In this document: positions 1 through 10,772 of the stretch, one piece after another
How the letters are laid out: each line of letters begins with the position of its first letter
How positions within the stretch are numbered: the stretch's first letter is position 1
Assembly (NCBI GenBank): GCA_036023115.1
Contig: JAYKKT010000088.1
Location: 929,001 to 993,000 of the forward strand
Source: Brasenia schreberi
Lineage: Eukaryota; Streptophyta; Magnoliopsida; Nymphaeales; Cabombaceae
Reading direction: 5' to 3'
DNA length: 64,000 nt
Program-made: the position numbers and the translations under genes
The notes under the pieces: generated by a model
Databases searched by the model: none
Told to the model about the DNA's origin: nothing
Seen by the model: only the letters and a program-made list of their open reading frames with translations

Positions 1-112
1 GAGCTGCCGGGCTCCTCCGGCTAGAGGTCCATTCAGAGGAATCTTTCAAGTTGAAGGTTCTGAGTTCGATGCCACGGGTGTTCTCATCTGGTAGGGGATG
101 CCTAACAATAGA
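1..112 (+). repeat. SINE-like tRNA-derived repeat, cut by window edge
   Basis: The segment has a pol III B-box-like stretch (GAGTTCGATGCC, near 65) downstream of an A-box-like GGCTAGAGGTCC. It is recognisably related to 20998-21110: both share CGGCTAG, GAATCTT-CAAGTTGA and a closing CATSTGGTA-type motif. The 5' end lies outside or at the edge of the window. Assignment to a SINE family is inferred from these motifs, not from a database match. Confidence 0.45.
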
Positions 113-977
113 AATAAAATATTCAATTTGTGTGAATGAATTTACATTTTGAATGAGCAGCTGATGCAATAACATAAACAATAACAGTATGTATTTTCAG
201 AAAAAGGACTGTAAGAAGAAAATCCTTGATGAAAAAAGGGTTTTCTTAAAGTTTTAGCTAAGAAAAAGTTAAGACATGACGTTAGTGTTTAAATTGAAGA
301 CCCCCCTCCTGCATCTTTCTAAGAAAATTTCGTATATGCATTTAGGTTGGGCCAATCTTCTTCATTGTTTGTTGGTTTTGGATGAGAAATCGAGCCAGTG
401 ACGGTAGCAGGGTCACAGATGGTAAACTAAACACGATCAAGCTAGCTAACATTATGATTCGAAGTTGCAGTTAGTGCCCGATAAGTTTTCATCCAGACAC
501 GAATCCGAAACTGGCAGGTGTGCTGAAGCTGATTGCACTGTTTAGGTAATAATCTACAACCTGATTAGCTACCCGTGTTGGACTAAGGATTGAAATCTAT
601 GTGGAATCTGTTTATTCGGATTAAGATGTGCTCAGTTCGGTCCAAAATCCTACCGCTGATATCCTTAAGCGAGGGATTGGCGTCAAGGCTTTATATCAAG
701 CTGTTCTTTCAATAAGATCCAGAGAACTGAATAAGTACAGCACCTACAAAGATGTTTAAAGAAAACCAAAGTTTAGGATAACCATCTGTGTGTGTGTGCG
801 CGTGGGAGAGAGAGAGAGACACAATAATTACACATAAATAAATTAACATATATTATTGAAAAGGAAAAGAAAGAAAATTAAAGCTGGAACAGCTTGGGAA
901 GGACAAGATGCTACTGCCATCCCCCAGATCTGATTCCATGTATAACTCTTCATTATTCACAAGTATGAGGGACACAA
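113..977. other. 3' flank of the TPP gene
   Basis: No open coding segment is recognised. The stretch includes a short GT/GA microsatellite (about 788-820). The segment next to 978 is presumably the 3' UTR and polyadenylation region of the minus-strand TPP gene, but the poly(A) site cannot be fixed from sequence. Confidence 0.5.
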
Positions 978-3900
978 TCAATGATCGGTTATCGTCTCCC
1001 AGGCAGACCTCTTCCAGCTAACCAGGTTCTTGAGGAAATCCAGCACCTGCAAAATACCTCACAAAAGAAAGACGTTACTTTTCATTTTCAGAGAAACATA
1101 ACAACGCTCAGAAGATATTCCGTAGCACACCATAAACTCTGATAGTAACACTTGCCTCAGATGGGTCTCTCAAGGAGTAAAAGGCATTAGTTTCTTTAGG
1201 CACCGAGGACACTAAAATGCCGTGACCTCGACTACCCTCGCGCAAAACCTGCATTTCAAATACCAGAACATCATTAAGCAGACGTGTCCAATCTTCCCCC
1301 CAAAAACCTCTGGGCTTACTGCTATTACTGTTGTTGGTCTTCCTAACACACCGTGTTTGCTAAAACACTAGGAAATGTTGTTGGACACACTCAACAGCCA
1401 TGAATTGAAGAATAATGAGTGGTTTCTAGATCAACCAATCATACCCTCCACTCAAAAGACATGAAACAAGGATCAAAACCCATGAATTATTGTTTGGCAC
1501 ACTCAACAGCCATGAATTGAAGAATAACAAAGTGGTTCCTAGATCAACCAATCACTCGACCCACTCAAAAACATGAAGCAAGGATCAAAATCTTTTTGAG
1601 AATCAGTATCTTACCTTAAATGCATCTTCGTCTGTACGATCGTCTCCAATGTATATAGGTAGTACATTGTCAAAATTAGATAAACCTGCATCATCAACAA
1701 GAAGTTGTAAATAACACAGTCCAGGTAGGCAAGATTTTGCAGCCATGATCCCATGGTCAAGGTATCTTAGATGTCCGCAAACGGGAGAAGGCCTCAGCTG
1801 CTAGCATGGACCAAAGCTAGCGTGTAAAGATTAGGCTCTGGGGGCAAGGGCTCCTAACTTAATTTGTTTGAGGGGATGATTGTCACACCGAGGGTCTCGT
1901 TTCCCGCATGACAAATCAAACCAAAAGGATTACTCAATTAAAATGATCAGGGATCAGCACTCAACTTTGCACTCGCCTTCATATGGTAAGCATAAGCATA
2001 AAGATTGTGTAAATCAAAAGCAGTGAACTATTGCGCTTGAGATACTTACCAAGCGAATCTAGCAAAAACTCAACCGCTTTTCCCTTGTCCCACTTGATCA
2101 CTGGGCGAACCTCTAAAACCTATTAGATTAGATGACAACACCATCAGATAAATCTTCTTACTAATAATAAGAACAATTTGGAGAAACATCAAAGCTTGCT
2201 AATTACCTTTCGCCCATGGGTTAGTCTCAAACGAGGGTAGCGACTCAAAATATCACCAACACATTGTGCAACAGTGAGCCATTTCTGCAAATACAAATAC
2301 ATAGATATGAATCAAAGAAATAAATGCCGTCCTACAACTTTAAATATTTTCTCCGAGAGAATGACTAGAACTTTAATATGCTCAATCAGAAAGCACTCAC
2401 CTTCTCCTCAACAAGGCGATAGTGCACCGAGACACAAAATTTGTTATTCTCGACCATCACACCTTTAATATCTTTTGTACTCTCCACCAGTGACTTGAAA
2501 ACCTTTAATGAGTAAAAGACCCTCAGAGGATAGAACGAAAAAAGTTGAACTAAATGTTTTGATAACTGAAAGAGAAAATTGGCATGATTTTACCTCAACA
2601 ATCATTGGTAGAAATTCTTTAGCGGGCTGGAACAAGTTAGCCTCCTTGCCCTTCACATCATCAAACTCCAGACATTCAGCGCTTTTTTTACTTTGAAATC
2701 AATCAACAACAATTTTTTGGGAACCCTCTTACAGAGGAAATAGAGACACAAGAATAGGAATTTAAAGTTGCAGAATTGAGGCTTGTATTTGATGAGCATT
2801 GGCCACATCCACAACTCTTGAAAAACCCCTTTGACAGGAAACTGATATTTTCCACCATTAAATAGGTATACATAATGAGGTTATTAGAAACAAATTAGGA
2901 GTGACACCAATAGAGGATAAAATGAGAGAACATCGTTTAAGATGGTTTGGACATATAGAAAGAAGATCAAAAGAAGAACCTGTAAGAAGGTTAGAAAAAC
3001 TAAATTTAGAAAGTATTAAAAGAGGTAGAGGACGACCACAAAAATGTTGGAAAGAAACAATAAACAATGATCTAGCTTATTGGGAGTACATGGCACACGA
3101 TAGGGATCTGTGGAAACAAAGAATCCATGTAGCCGACCCCGTCTAGTATGGGAAAAGGCTTAGTAGTAGTTGTTGTTGTTGTTGTTAAATAGGTATGCAT
3201 GCCTCACCTCACTGTCAGTAGACACAATACAGTTTTGGTGGCTGTAGGTCGATGAACCCTTCTTAACAGGGCCCATTATATCCATCCCGTGACTCCCAGC
3301 ATAATACAGCTCAGTTAACCCCACAAATTCAAACACCTGGAACAATTCAATCAAATATCCAATTTGGAACCATGAATGATAACCAATAGCAAGCATCAAA
3401 ATATACTGCATACAAAGGGTACAGGTGAAAATGTCTCCACTATAACCACACCTTATCGCAGCATCTTCCACTGATTATAGCAGTTGGAAAACACTTCGCT
3501 ACCTGCTTTACAGCATCCCTCATCTATAATTTGGAAAAGGATAGAACACAAATATATAAGCGCATGTACCCAAGAAAATGGATCGTACAGATAGCCATTT
3601 CTTAAAAGCACACGTTGGAGTTAATACTTACTGCATTGGACATGAAGGCCCGATCGGGGTTGTCTACAATTGGTGATAATGTTCCATCATAATCAAGAAA
3701 CAAAACTATCTGCTTCCCATTTGCAGAGTTTATGATTTGCCAAAATGAGCTCAGAGCAGATGGATACTTAAGCTGCAAAATTCCAAATGAAGTTAAAACA
3801 GAAAGAAACATAGAAGTACAAAAGCTATGGAGCCTCAAAAAGCTTAGGAAACTCACCATCCATGCATGATATGCTGCTTCCGGTCCATCCATAGTTGCAA

Positions 3901-4159
3901 GTTCAAAGTTGAAATCTTTAGAAAGAAATTTCCCTGGAGGAGAGGAAGATTTCATGGTATCAAGCCAACCACTGGCACGTACATCATCAAGTTTACCTGG
4001 TATCATTTTCTTCTTGGAAATTGTTCGGCATAGTATTGGAGAATATGGAGAGGCTGGTGGAGAATAAAGCGACAAACTGGAGTGCATACCCAATCTTGAC
4101 TTGGTTATCGGAATAGGGTCAGTACGAACAGGTGTGGTATGGGTTGGCTTTAGATCCAT
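978..4159 (-). CDS. TPP: Trehalose-6-phosphate phosphatase, 11 coding exons
   Basis: The enzyme dephosphorylates trehalose-6-phosphate to trehalose, the second step of trehalose synthesis, and so controls the level of the sugar signal T6P. Coding exons (minus strand): 4159-3857, 3772-3632, 3523-3452, 3336-3208, 2665-2594, 2502-2401, 2284-2207, 2119-2050, 1685-1615, 1248-1156, 1046-978. They join in phase to 1200 nt (399 aa), a normal length for plant TPPs. The start [10 protein letters not shown] resembles known plant TPP N-termini. HAD-family signatures are intact: DYDGTLSPI (from residue 128, nucleophile Asp), SGR (166-168) and [10 protein letters not shown] (336-345); AGSHGMDI is also present. 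All introns are GT-AG except the one after exon 10, which begins GC. The 5' end of exon 5 is the least certain junction: TTT at 2665 was chosen because only it keeps phase. Intron 4 carries a LINE insertion and intron 9 a tandem duplication. Expression is probably driven from the TATA/G-box promoter near 6.3-6.75 kb. Confidence 0.96.
1381..1607. repeat. Two-unit tandem duplication in TPP intron 9
   Basis: A unit of about 113 bp is present twice. Copies begin at 1381 and 1494 and share CACTCAACAGCCATGAATTG, TAGATCAACCAATCA and ACTCAAAA-ACATGAA. A few substitutions and small indels separate them. The duplication lies wholly within the intron between coding exons 9 and 10 of the TPP gene. Confidence 0.85.
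2870..3184 (+). mobile_element. RTE-like LINE, 3' fragment, with target-site duplication
   Basis: The fragment keeps the C-terminal tail of a non-LTR reverse transcriptase open from about 2901. Diagnostic motifs are [32 protein letters not shown] and [11 protein letters not shown], followed by a stop and a (GTT)n tail, as in plant RTE-clade LINEs. It is flanked by a perfect 12-bp duplication, TTAAATAGGTAT (2858-2869 and 3185-3196), so the insertion boundaries are firm. It lies antisense to TPP within intron 4. It is 5'-truncated and cannot move by itself. Confidence 0.92.
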
Positions 4160-6204
4160 TGGATCCAGATTAATGTTATTGTTTTTTAAAAAATTAAGCA
4201 GCTATAGAATGACAAAAGTTGGAAAGGAGATTATTTCCAGAAGATCAAGTATTCAGCCGTCTTTTATCCATAAAATAACACCTCTTCAGTGTCTTCTTTG
4301 TGCTGCGATTATGCGGACAGCCCATCAAGAGCAAGCTTCCTGGAAACTGATACAATACACAATGTCACTATCAAGGTGAGGAAGATGCTTTCCTCTCATA
4401 AAGAGAATTATTCCTTTATAGGTATGAACTTGAGAAATCTCAGGCTTTAAGGATGTAAGGCGCATGCACACCTGACCATCCCTGGAGCTGCAGTGCATTT
4501 GTTAATCAACTAGACATTGCAGAATAGAAATCAAAGCAAGGATTTCTGGTGACCACCGATCGGAGGTAAATACACTCCAATATTCTGTCATCAGTGAACA
4601 TTCTTCAAGTAAATCAAAAGCCCCTAAGCAGAAAAGTATTATCAACAGAAACCAAGGAAAACCTAATGAGAATGTTGAAATTGCTATAGCACGAGCAAAA
4701 GATCTGTCCCATGAAACATAAAAGACACATATTGCTGCAGCTCAACTAAGATGGGTGAATTGGTTTGTTTAGTATCTTATGACGGTTCAGTCTTATAATC
4801 TCTTCTTGAACTTTAGACAAGTAGATTCAGACATCAACGGGGAAACAAACTGCCTCTTCCCTAAGATTTAACAGGCATATAGAAGCTGAAAATTCAAAAA
4901 GAAAATACAGGGCTCTGAATTCCAATCAACTAATTCAGCTTCTGGAGGCTGGTATGAAAAAGAAATCAAGATATAAACAAGACTAATTCCACTTGATCTT
5001 TGCCAAACTCACGACATGAAAAATCAAACACAAAAAAATGATAAGAAACAGAATATATGCATCTCATTCATCCCAAATTTCATTCATGATGATAGAGACC
5101 GATACCAATAACATATAGATCCATATGATAAAATTGACTTGAAAAATAAGACGCATAGTGATCAAATAGGGTAAAAAACTAAACAAATAAGAAAGGAGGT
5201 GAAGTCAAGTACAACGACAAATTTGAAAGCTAAGATTTGATTTTCAATCTAACCACCAAATATAAGGTTCCAGATCTAAGCATTTTCTCCTTCCAATGCT
5301 CATATATAAGCATTAGTACCACAAAAGCTTCAAGGAGTATCTTTTCGCTACTATTCAACTTGTTTGCTCTCCCTCTAAAGGAGAACAGCTCAAATCTCTG
5401 AGAACGAGATATGATACGGAACGTTCCTATTCCACAATTGTTCTAAGGAACGTACTATGGATTCGTTACTCTTCTGCCACTTTTCCAATTAAACATCGGT
5501 AGAAGCTCACAAAGATGGCAATGCCAATATTCCAAATTCTCAACGATACCGGCTTTCTTCATCTCGATCACAGCCCTTCAAGCAACAAGAGGCATCTTAC
5601 ACGGGCGGTGTAACTGTTATGAAGAAAGGAGACTCCAGACTCCGCCATCATTAGGACGTTTCGTTAGTTGATGCATGAGTTCAACATCAATCTATAATGC
5701 ATGAAGGTGAAAGGACCAATACGCAGTGGAGACGATATCATTCAGAACACAAACAGTTCTTAGAAGGGTACCCTTGTCGGCGGCGTAATTCTACATAAAA
5801 CACTTTTTCACATTTTCCACAAACCACAAACTTACCAAACAAAATGTTATCCCAAGTGGGGCATCCCACCATGAAGGCAAAATTTAGAAGTAAAGCCAAA
5901 CGGAACTCTTGTCCTCTCGGAAAATGAGCTCGGTAATGCATCATTCACATGATGGACCGTCAAAGAAAGGCTAAACAAAACCACCCGAGACGGAAAACAG
6001 TTCCCCTCATGAATTTGACAACATCATCCACGAACCCAATGAATATCACCAACAAGAAACTTGATAACGAAGCACCAATATCACCAATCTCTAATTGGGT
6101 AATCTTGCTCTTTCAGTCATAAACTAAAACAAGAGAATAAACCAACCTCAAATGCAAAGACCAAAGGAAGCAATAAAGAAAGTAAGCAAAGCATTACGCG
6201 TTAC
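4160..6204 (-). other. Probable 5' UTR intron(s) of the TPP gene
   Basis: No protein-coding segment is recognised in these 2 kb. On the minus strand a CT-rich leader at 6295-6205 ends in GAG followed by GTAACG, a plausible donor. The TPP start codon lies at 4159. At least one leader intron is therefore inferred. The acceptor is not resolved; candidates are TCTATAG near 4200 and TATCAG near 4350. Confidence 0.45.
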
Positions 6205-6295
6205 CTCAAACAAACACCCCCAACAACAGCAACGCAAACTCCAAGCGCACAGAGGAGAGAGACAGAGACAAGAATTGAAGAAACGGAGAAGAGAA
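6205..6295 (-). other. Probable non-coding first exon of TPP
   Basis: On the minus strand this is a CT-rich leader starting about 25-30 bp below a TATA box and ending with a donor-like GAG|GTAACG. No ATG-initiated frame leads into TPP from here. The transcription start is inferred from TATA spacing only. Confidence 0.45.
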
Positions 6296-6319
6296 GAGAT
6301 GAGAGGAGGATTCTGGCAG

Positions 6320-6329
6320 CTATTTATAG
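6320..6329 (-). promoter_or_regulatory. TATA box for the TPP transcript
   Basis: The minus strand reads CTATAAATAG, a near-perfect plant TATA box. A CT-rich leader and splice donor follow at the expected distance. Confidence 0.6.
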
Positions 6330-6568
6330 CGTTTTCGTGTATGCAGGAGACGTGCTGTGCAAGGCAACCTGGTGGATGAATTCCCCACTTTTACCGAGAT
6401 CGTTTTCTTAATTAAAAAAAACGAAAACCTCGAGAAAATTCAGAAGGAAAATCGAATCCGAAGCTGACGCGAAGTCGGCGGTCAGCTGGGCGAGAGAAGG
6501 GTTCTTCCCGTCACAAACTGTATTGACCGTCTGTAACCGATGGAGAGGGGTGGAGGTTGGCAAATGGC

Positions 6569-6749
6569 CACGTGGAAGGGTTTCCCGGCCGTGTACCCGG
6601 AAGTCGCTCGCCACGTAGGAGTTGGTGGTGGCGATGATCGCCACGTAGGACGTGAGGACTTTGCCTCTCGCTTCCAGATCAGTGACAGCTGGATACCCGG
6701 CGCTCGACGTCGATACACGTGGAACAGAGTCAATAGCCGAAATCACGTG
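6569..6749. promoter_or_regulatory. Cluster of G-box/ACGT elements upstream of TPP
   Basis: Three palindromic CACGTG G-boxes (6569-6574, 6716-6721, 6744-6749) and two CCACGTAGG elements (6611-6619, 6641-6649) plus an adjacent ACGTGA lie 240-430 bp upstream of the TATA box in a GC-rich stretch. Such ACGT cores are bound by bZIP (ABRE-binding) and bHLH (PIF-type) factors. Control of this TPP by abscisic acid or light is an inference from the density of sites. Confidence 0.6.
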
Positions 6750-6849
6750 CCTGCCTCTCTTTTGGTGGCGGACAAACGGGGCTTAGTTTTTCGCTTTCAC
6801 CCCTCTTCCTTTTGCGAAATTTCGATTCGATGCTTCTCTTCTTCTTTTT

Positions 6850-8463
6850 AGAAGTGTGCACTCACACACACACGTCTAAACTCTTGCTCCTTCTTTGAAA
6901 AGTCAGCAGTACAAAAATTACAACATTTAGGTACTTTAAAAATAGAAAATAAACATAATGTGAATAATGAATACTTGACATACATATATGCGCACATATG
7001 TATTCATATTTTGAATGTTTATTAATGAAACTTTCTAATTAAGCACATTATGGAACAAGCACTCAACTCCATTCAGCAAATTATGGAAGGTTTTCGGGAG
7101 AGTGAGGTAAAAGAGCATGGCGGCCATTCGGTCTTCGCAATCTTTTTTTCTTTTTCTTTTTTTAAAATAAGAGAGCATGTATATAAAGAGAATAAGAGTT
7201 TTTGGAGTCAAGAGAAATAAATTTTGTTATTCTGTTTCATGCAATATTTTTATTTCTATTTCATCTCTTGTCTCTATCTTTTCTTTAAATAAAGGTGAGA
7301 ATGCATCGAACGATCAATGAAGTGAGTTTGTGCTTTTTGGGGTTCTTTTGTAATTAGAAAGAGTTTGCAAAATTTATTTAATCAATTATTACGTTTTTAT
7401 GTGATTTTTGTGTAAGATGATGAGTTTCTATTGATATTTTATTCTTTTTTTATCAGTTAGGTAATTATTTATTAAAATCCTAAAGTACGTCAAAGTGAGG
7501 TGATACGTAGAAAACAAAATGCTGAAAAGAGAAGGTTGAAATAGGCAATAAAGATAAGGTAGGTACTAGGCATTGAAAAAGGCCAAACAGAAAAAACAAG
7601 AGAAAAGGGGACTTTCGTTGGCAAACCGGGTATTCGTCTTGGGTTCTGGACAGGGACCCGCATTGACAGTTTGGCCTCTTTATTTTATTCTCTGTAGAGT
7701 TTAGGTGAGGTCAACCAAAACTAATCCGTAGCTGGTTCCAGGATCCAAAGATCAATTTCAGATGGGGACCGAGTTTGGACCTGTCTTAATGAAAACAAAG
7801 CAATGAAAAGAAGTGTACTGTGGACCCTCAATCCACTGGATACTTATACGGGTCTGGATTGTTCTTATTTGGTTCAGATAACAACGGATCCAAAGTCCTT
7901 TTGTTCAGTTTTCAGTATATGATCTGGTACTGATAGACAAACCAAGACATTCGAATTAAGAGCAACAACCACCGATCATCACCAAAATGAATGGCTGAGA
8001 TTTCAAATTACATCGTTACATCTATTCTAGTATATTGAAAAGACTGCTCTTTGAGTTTTCATAAATCAAATCAAACATAAGATTCACAGTCCATGACAAT
8101 CATATGGATCAATGCTCATTTTATTTTAAGAGCTACCCAAATCAGAAAAATACAAAGAATATACTATAGATTACACCTAGGTTGGAAAAAAGTTAGGTAG
8201 AAATGGGTCGTGATGAACATAAAGTTGCATGAATCTGTGGGCTATAATACCGAGCCCCTTGTTGTCACACTAAAATATTTGATGCAGCTGCTAGAACGAC
8301 ATGCTAAAGGATTTTATAGATCTGTCATTGAGGCATTATTGGACTTATAAAATTAACTTGACATTATTAAATACAAGCATATTATTCGAGAAGGTTTAAG
8401 GAAGAGAATAAATAAAAGAAGTCATGGGAATTTTACATAGAAGTATAAAAACACTTTTTTAAT
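6850..8463. other. Intergenic, no gene recognised
   Basis: The stretch is AT-rich with short poly-T runs. No extended reading frame with recognisable protein similarity and no clear repeat boundary were seen. Confidence 0.5.
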
Positions 8464-8472
8464 GGTTCATAT

Positions 8473-8590
8473 CGGTGGCGGATCTAAAAATTGGTGGTAG
8501 GTGATGATCATAATGGCTCATGAGGGGAGGAGTTCAAATTTGAGGAGGGCAGACGCCCCACCTGCCCCTTTATGTAGATCCCCGCCACTG
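8473..8590. mobile_element. hAT-like MITE with 8-bp target-site duplication
   Basis: This 118-bp element begins CGGTGGCGGATCTA and ends with the inverted counterpart (minus strand CAGTGGCGGGGATCTAC). GTTCATAT occurs directly on both sides (8465-8472 and 8591-8598), an 8-bp duplication typical of hAT transposition. If the last G at 8590 is instead counted as flank, the duplication is 9 bp. A relative with the same type of ends lies at 23670-23832. Confidence 0.82.
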
Positions 8591-8808
8591 GTTCATATGA
8601 AGACTCTTAATGGCTCTAAGAAATCTAACATTTAATTGTGAAGAAAATAAGAAAACATCGTTTTATTTTTCCTCTTTTAGGATACAATGGGGGATCGTAA
8701 CCAGGTCGTAACATTCAAACTCGTAACATATAACAACTAGCAGGCTCACGTCAGCTATAACTAGGTGCAGTTCTAAAGTCATCTCTCTTTCGTAGATATT
8801 TTATTTTT

Positions 8809-8813
8809 CATAT

Positions 8814-8847
<34 letters not shown>

Positions 8848-8863
8848 ATATATATATGTATGT

Positions 8864-8909
<46 letters not shown>

Positions 8910-8940
8910 GTGTGTATATATGTATATATATATATATGTG

Positions 8941-8973
<33 letters not shown>

Positions 8974-9077
8974 GTATATGTATATATATATGTATATATA
9001 TATATATGTATATATGTATGTATATATATGTATATGTATATATATATGTGTATATATGTATATGTATATATATATAT
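8809..9077. repeat. Long AT-rich microsatellite, (TA)n with GTAT interruptions
   Basis: About 270 bp of alternating TA/TG dinucleotides with regular TATATGTA interruptions. Open frames across it translate only to Tyr/Ile/Val/Met runs and are not genes. Confidence 0.97.
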
Positions 9078-9589
9078 CCTTATTCTATCTTCCTCTAATC
9101 TAACATCTCCACTCATGCACATTATTACTGTTGAGAGGCATGAATATCATTTAAATAATTTAAAAAAAATAGAATTTAATGTTATTACTTCCATCCTCTT
9201 GAAAAGTATCGAGTGGATACCAGTAAGTAGCGACAATTATGGACAGGAACCCATCACTACGTATATATAAAAGAAAATTTACAATATATATAGAGAGAGA
9301 GGTAGTGCTAAGCGTAATGTTCTTAGGTACAAAAGATTGCTTAAACATTTTCATTGTGATCTTGATCAAAGGGGAGATTTGAATTACTTATTGTAAACTT
9401 GATTAAAGGCGAGAATTGAATTACTTTGTATTTAATGCACGAACAAAATACAAAAGCACAAAATGAATTCAAATCTCTATCGTTTATCTCAAACATCAAG
9501 AATAGAGATGTTTAAGCAAAATTATACTAAAGGATATTATGTATTTAGACTACCTCTCTTTCTATATATATATAATGAGATCTAAGCCA

Positions 9590-9720
9590 CCATTGCACAT
9601 TTATTGCTTTTTCGTGGTGAGTGTAATTTAAAAGTTTTACAGTTTTTTGAAAAAGTGTTTATCAATGTTATTACACTTATACCTCTCAAAAGTAAGGGTT
9701 CAACATAAGTAAGCTCGTAA
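9590..9720. repeat. Dispersed repeat with TTATTACACTTATACCTC core
   Basis: GTGTAATTTAAAAGTTTTA followed by TTATTACACTTATACCTC and CAACATAAGTA recurs at about 10310-10400, 10440-10530 and 55600-55680. Copies usually sit beside TATATA tracts. The termini are not resolved. It looks like a small non-autonomous element or an old local duplication. Confidence 0.6.
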
Positions 9721-10202
9721 ATCCACTAAACCCTCTGCGATGGTCGTGGCATCATTCATCTCTATATGGAACTACGGTTGGAGCTCATGAACGAATAAGA
9801 ATAGTTGGTCCTTCACATTCATGTCATTTATATCAAGGAGAGCGGAGGAAAATTTCTTCACATACTCCCTCAACATACAAGTATGTTTCACCTACACGAT
9901 GACCTCTCTTGCTTGTCAATCCATGTAAGTGGATATGAACTATGTAGGAGTTCATCATACTCCTATAGATCTGTCACAAGTAGCCAAGCATCATGTTCTT
10001 TCGTATTCTCCAAACGGTCAGGCATGACCTGTGTGCATGTTTGGACTCCCTTGACGGTATCGCTTTGGTACCGCCATCCATTATGTGGTCCCGCTCTGGC
10101 CTCACTCAAGCGATCTTCATGTAGGTTGTCCGTTATGTGACTGTCATGTTCGGGCTTCTCATAAGTGATACCATTGCAGTACCGGTGAATACCTCCAATC
10201 AT
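9712..10202 (-). pseudogene. Ty3/gypsy-type retrotransposon gag fragment
   Basis: On the minus strand, about 9880 to 9720 translates as a typical plant Retrotrans_gag segment: REYVKKFSSALLDINDM, then DQLFLFVHELQP, a stop where families usually have Trp, and later AEGLVDL. The upstream part to 10202 contains an open but unrecognised stretch ending DAWLLVTDL. There is no zinc knuckle, protease or polymerase next to it and no LTR was seen. This is a decayed island inside the 9.6-10.5 kb repeat cluster. Confidence 0.6.
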
Positions 10203-10299
10203 TTACACTCATGCGATACCGCCATCCATGCATGTCTACTCGACCCTTGCCACTGGACATGCATTGGCGCTAGTGGTAGATAGAATACTAGTACTTACT

Positions 10300-10530
10300 G
10301 TTTTTCAATGTCGTGAGTGTAATTTAAAAGTTTTAAAGATTTTTAAAAAGGTACATAGGATAATGTTATTACACTTATACCTCAAAAAATGAATGGTCTA
10401 ACATAAGTAGTCTTAGTAGTAGACAAAATGCTAGTATTTTTTTAAGTGTAATTTAAAAGTTTTAAAGATTTTTAATGTTATTACACTTATACCTCCAAAA
10501 ATTAATGGTATAACATAAGTAAGTAGTGCC
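10300..10530. repeat. Two further copies of the TTATTACACTTATACCTC repeat
   Basis: Two adjacent copies (about 10310-10400 and 10440-10530) repeat the order GTGTAATTTAAAAGTTTTAA, then TTATTACACTTATACCTC, then TAACATAAGTA seen at 9.6 kb. A more diverged third trace lies at 10630-10710. The gag fragment separates them from the first copy. Confidence 0.6.
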
Positions 10531-10551
10531 AATGGTAGATACGACTCAATC

Positions 10552-10563
10552 ACTATATATATA

Positions 10564-10594
<31 letters not shown>

Positions 10595-10718
10595 GTATGT
10601 ATAAACTCGATCATGTTCACCTATCGCGTTTTAGTAGTATGAGTATAATTTTAAAAGTTTTAAAGAGTTTTGAAAAATATAAAGTTATTTTTATTGTACT
10701 TATATTACTCATGAAGAT

Positions 10719-10759
<41 letters not shown>

Positions 10760-10772
10760 CAGAGAGAGAGGA
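10552..10772. repeat. AT and CT microsatellites
   Basis: A (TA)n tract lies at about 10552-10594. A (CT)n run joined to (AT)n and GAGAGAG lies at about 10721-10770. No gene is associated with them. Confidence 0.85.

Noticed and set aside
2666..2688. Earlier acceptors for TPP exon 5 (AAAAAAAG or TTCAAAG)
   Set aside because: Both leave one extra base and break the frame with exon 4; the acceptor before 2665 keeps phase, although its pyrimidine tract is poor.
3602..4159. Single continuous 185-aa frame at the TPP N-terminus
   Set aside because: The middle (3773-3856) reads through an intron with a proper donor and acceptor; family similarity resumes exactly at the splice sites.
8856..9270. Long frames encoding Tyr/Ile/Met/Val runs, also at 50.7-51.1, 55.8-56.1 and 58.8-59.8 kb
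   Set aside because: They arise from TA/CATA microsatellites, are open in several frames on both strands, and have no protein-like composition.
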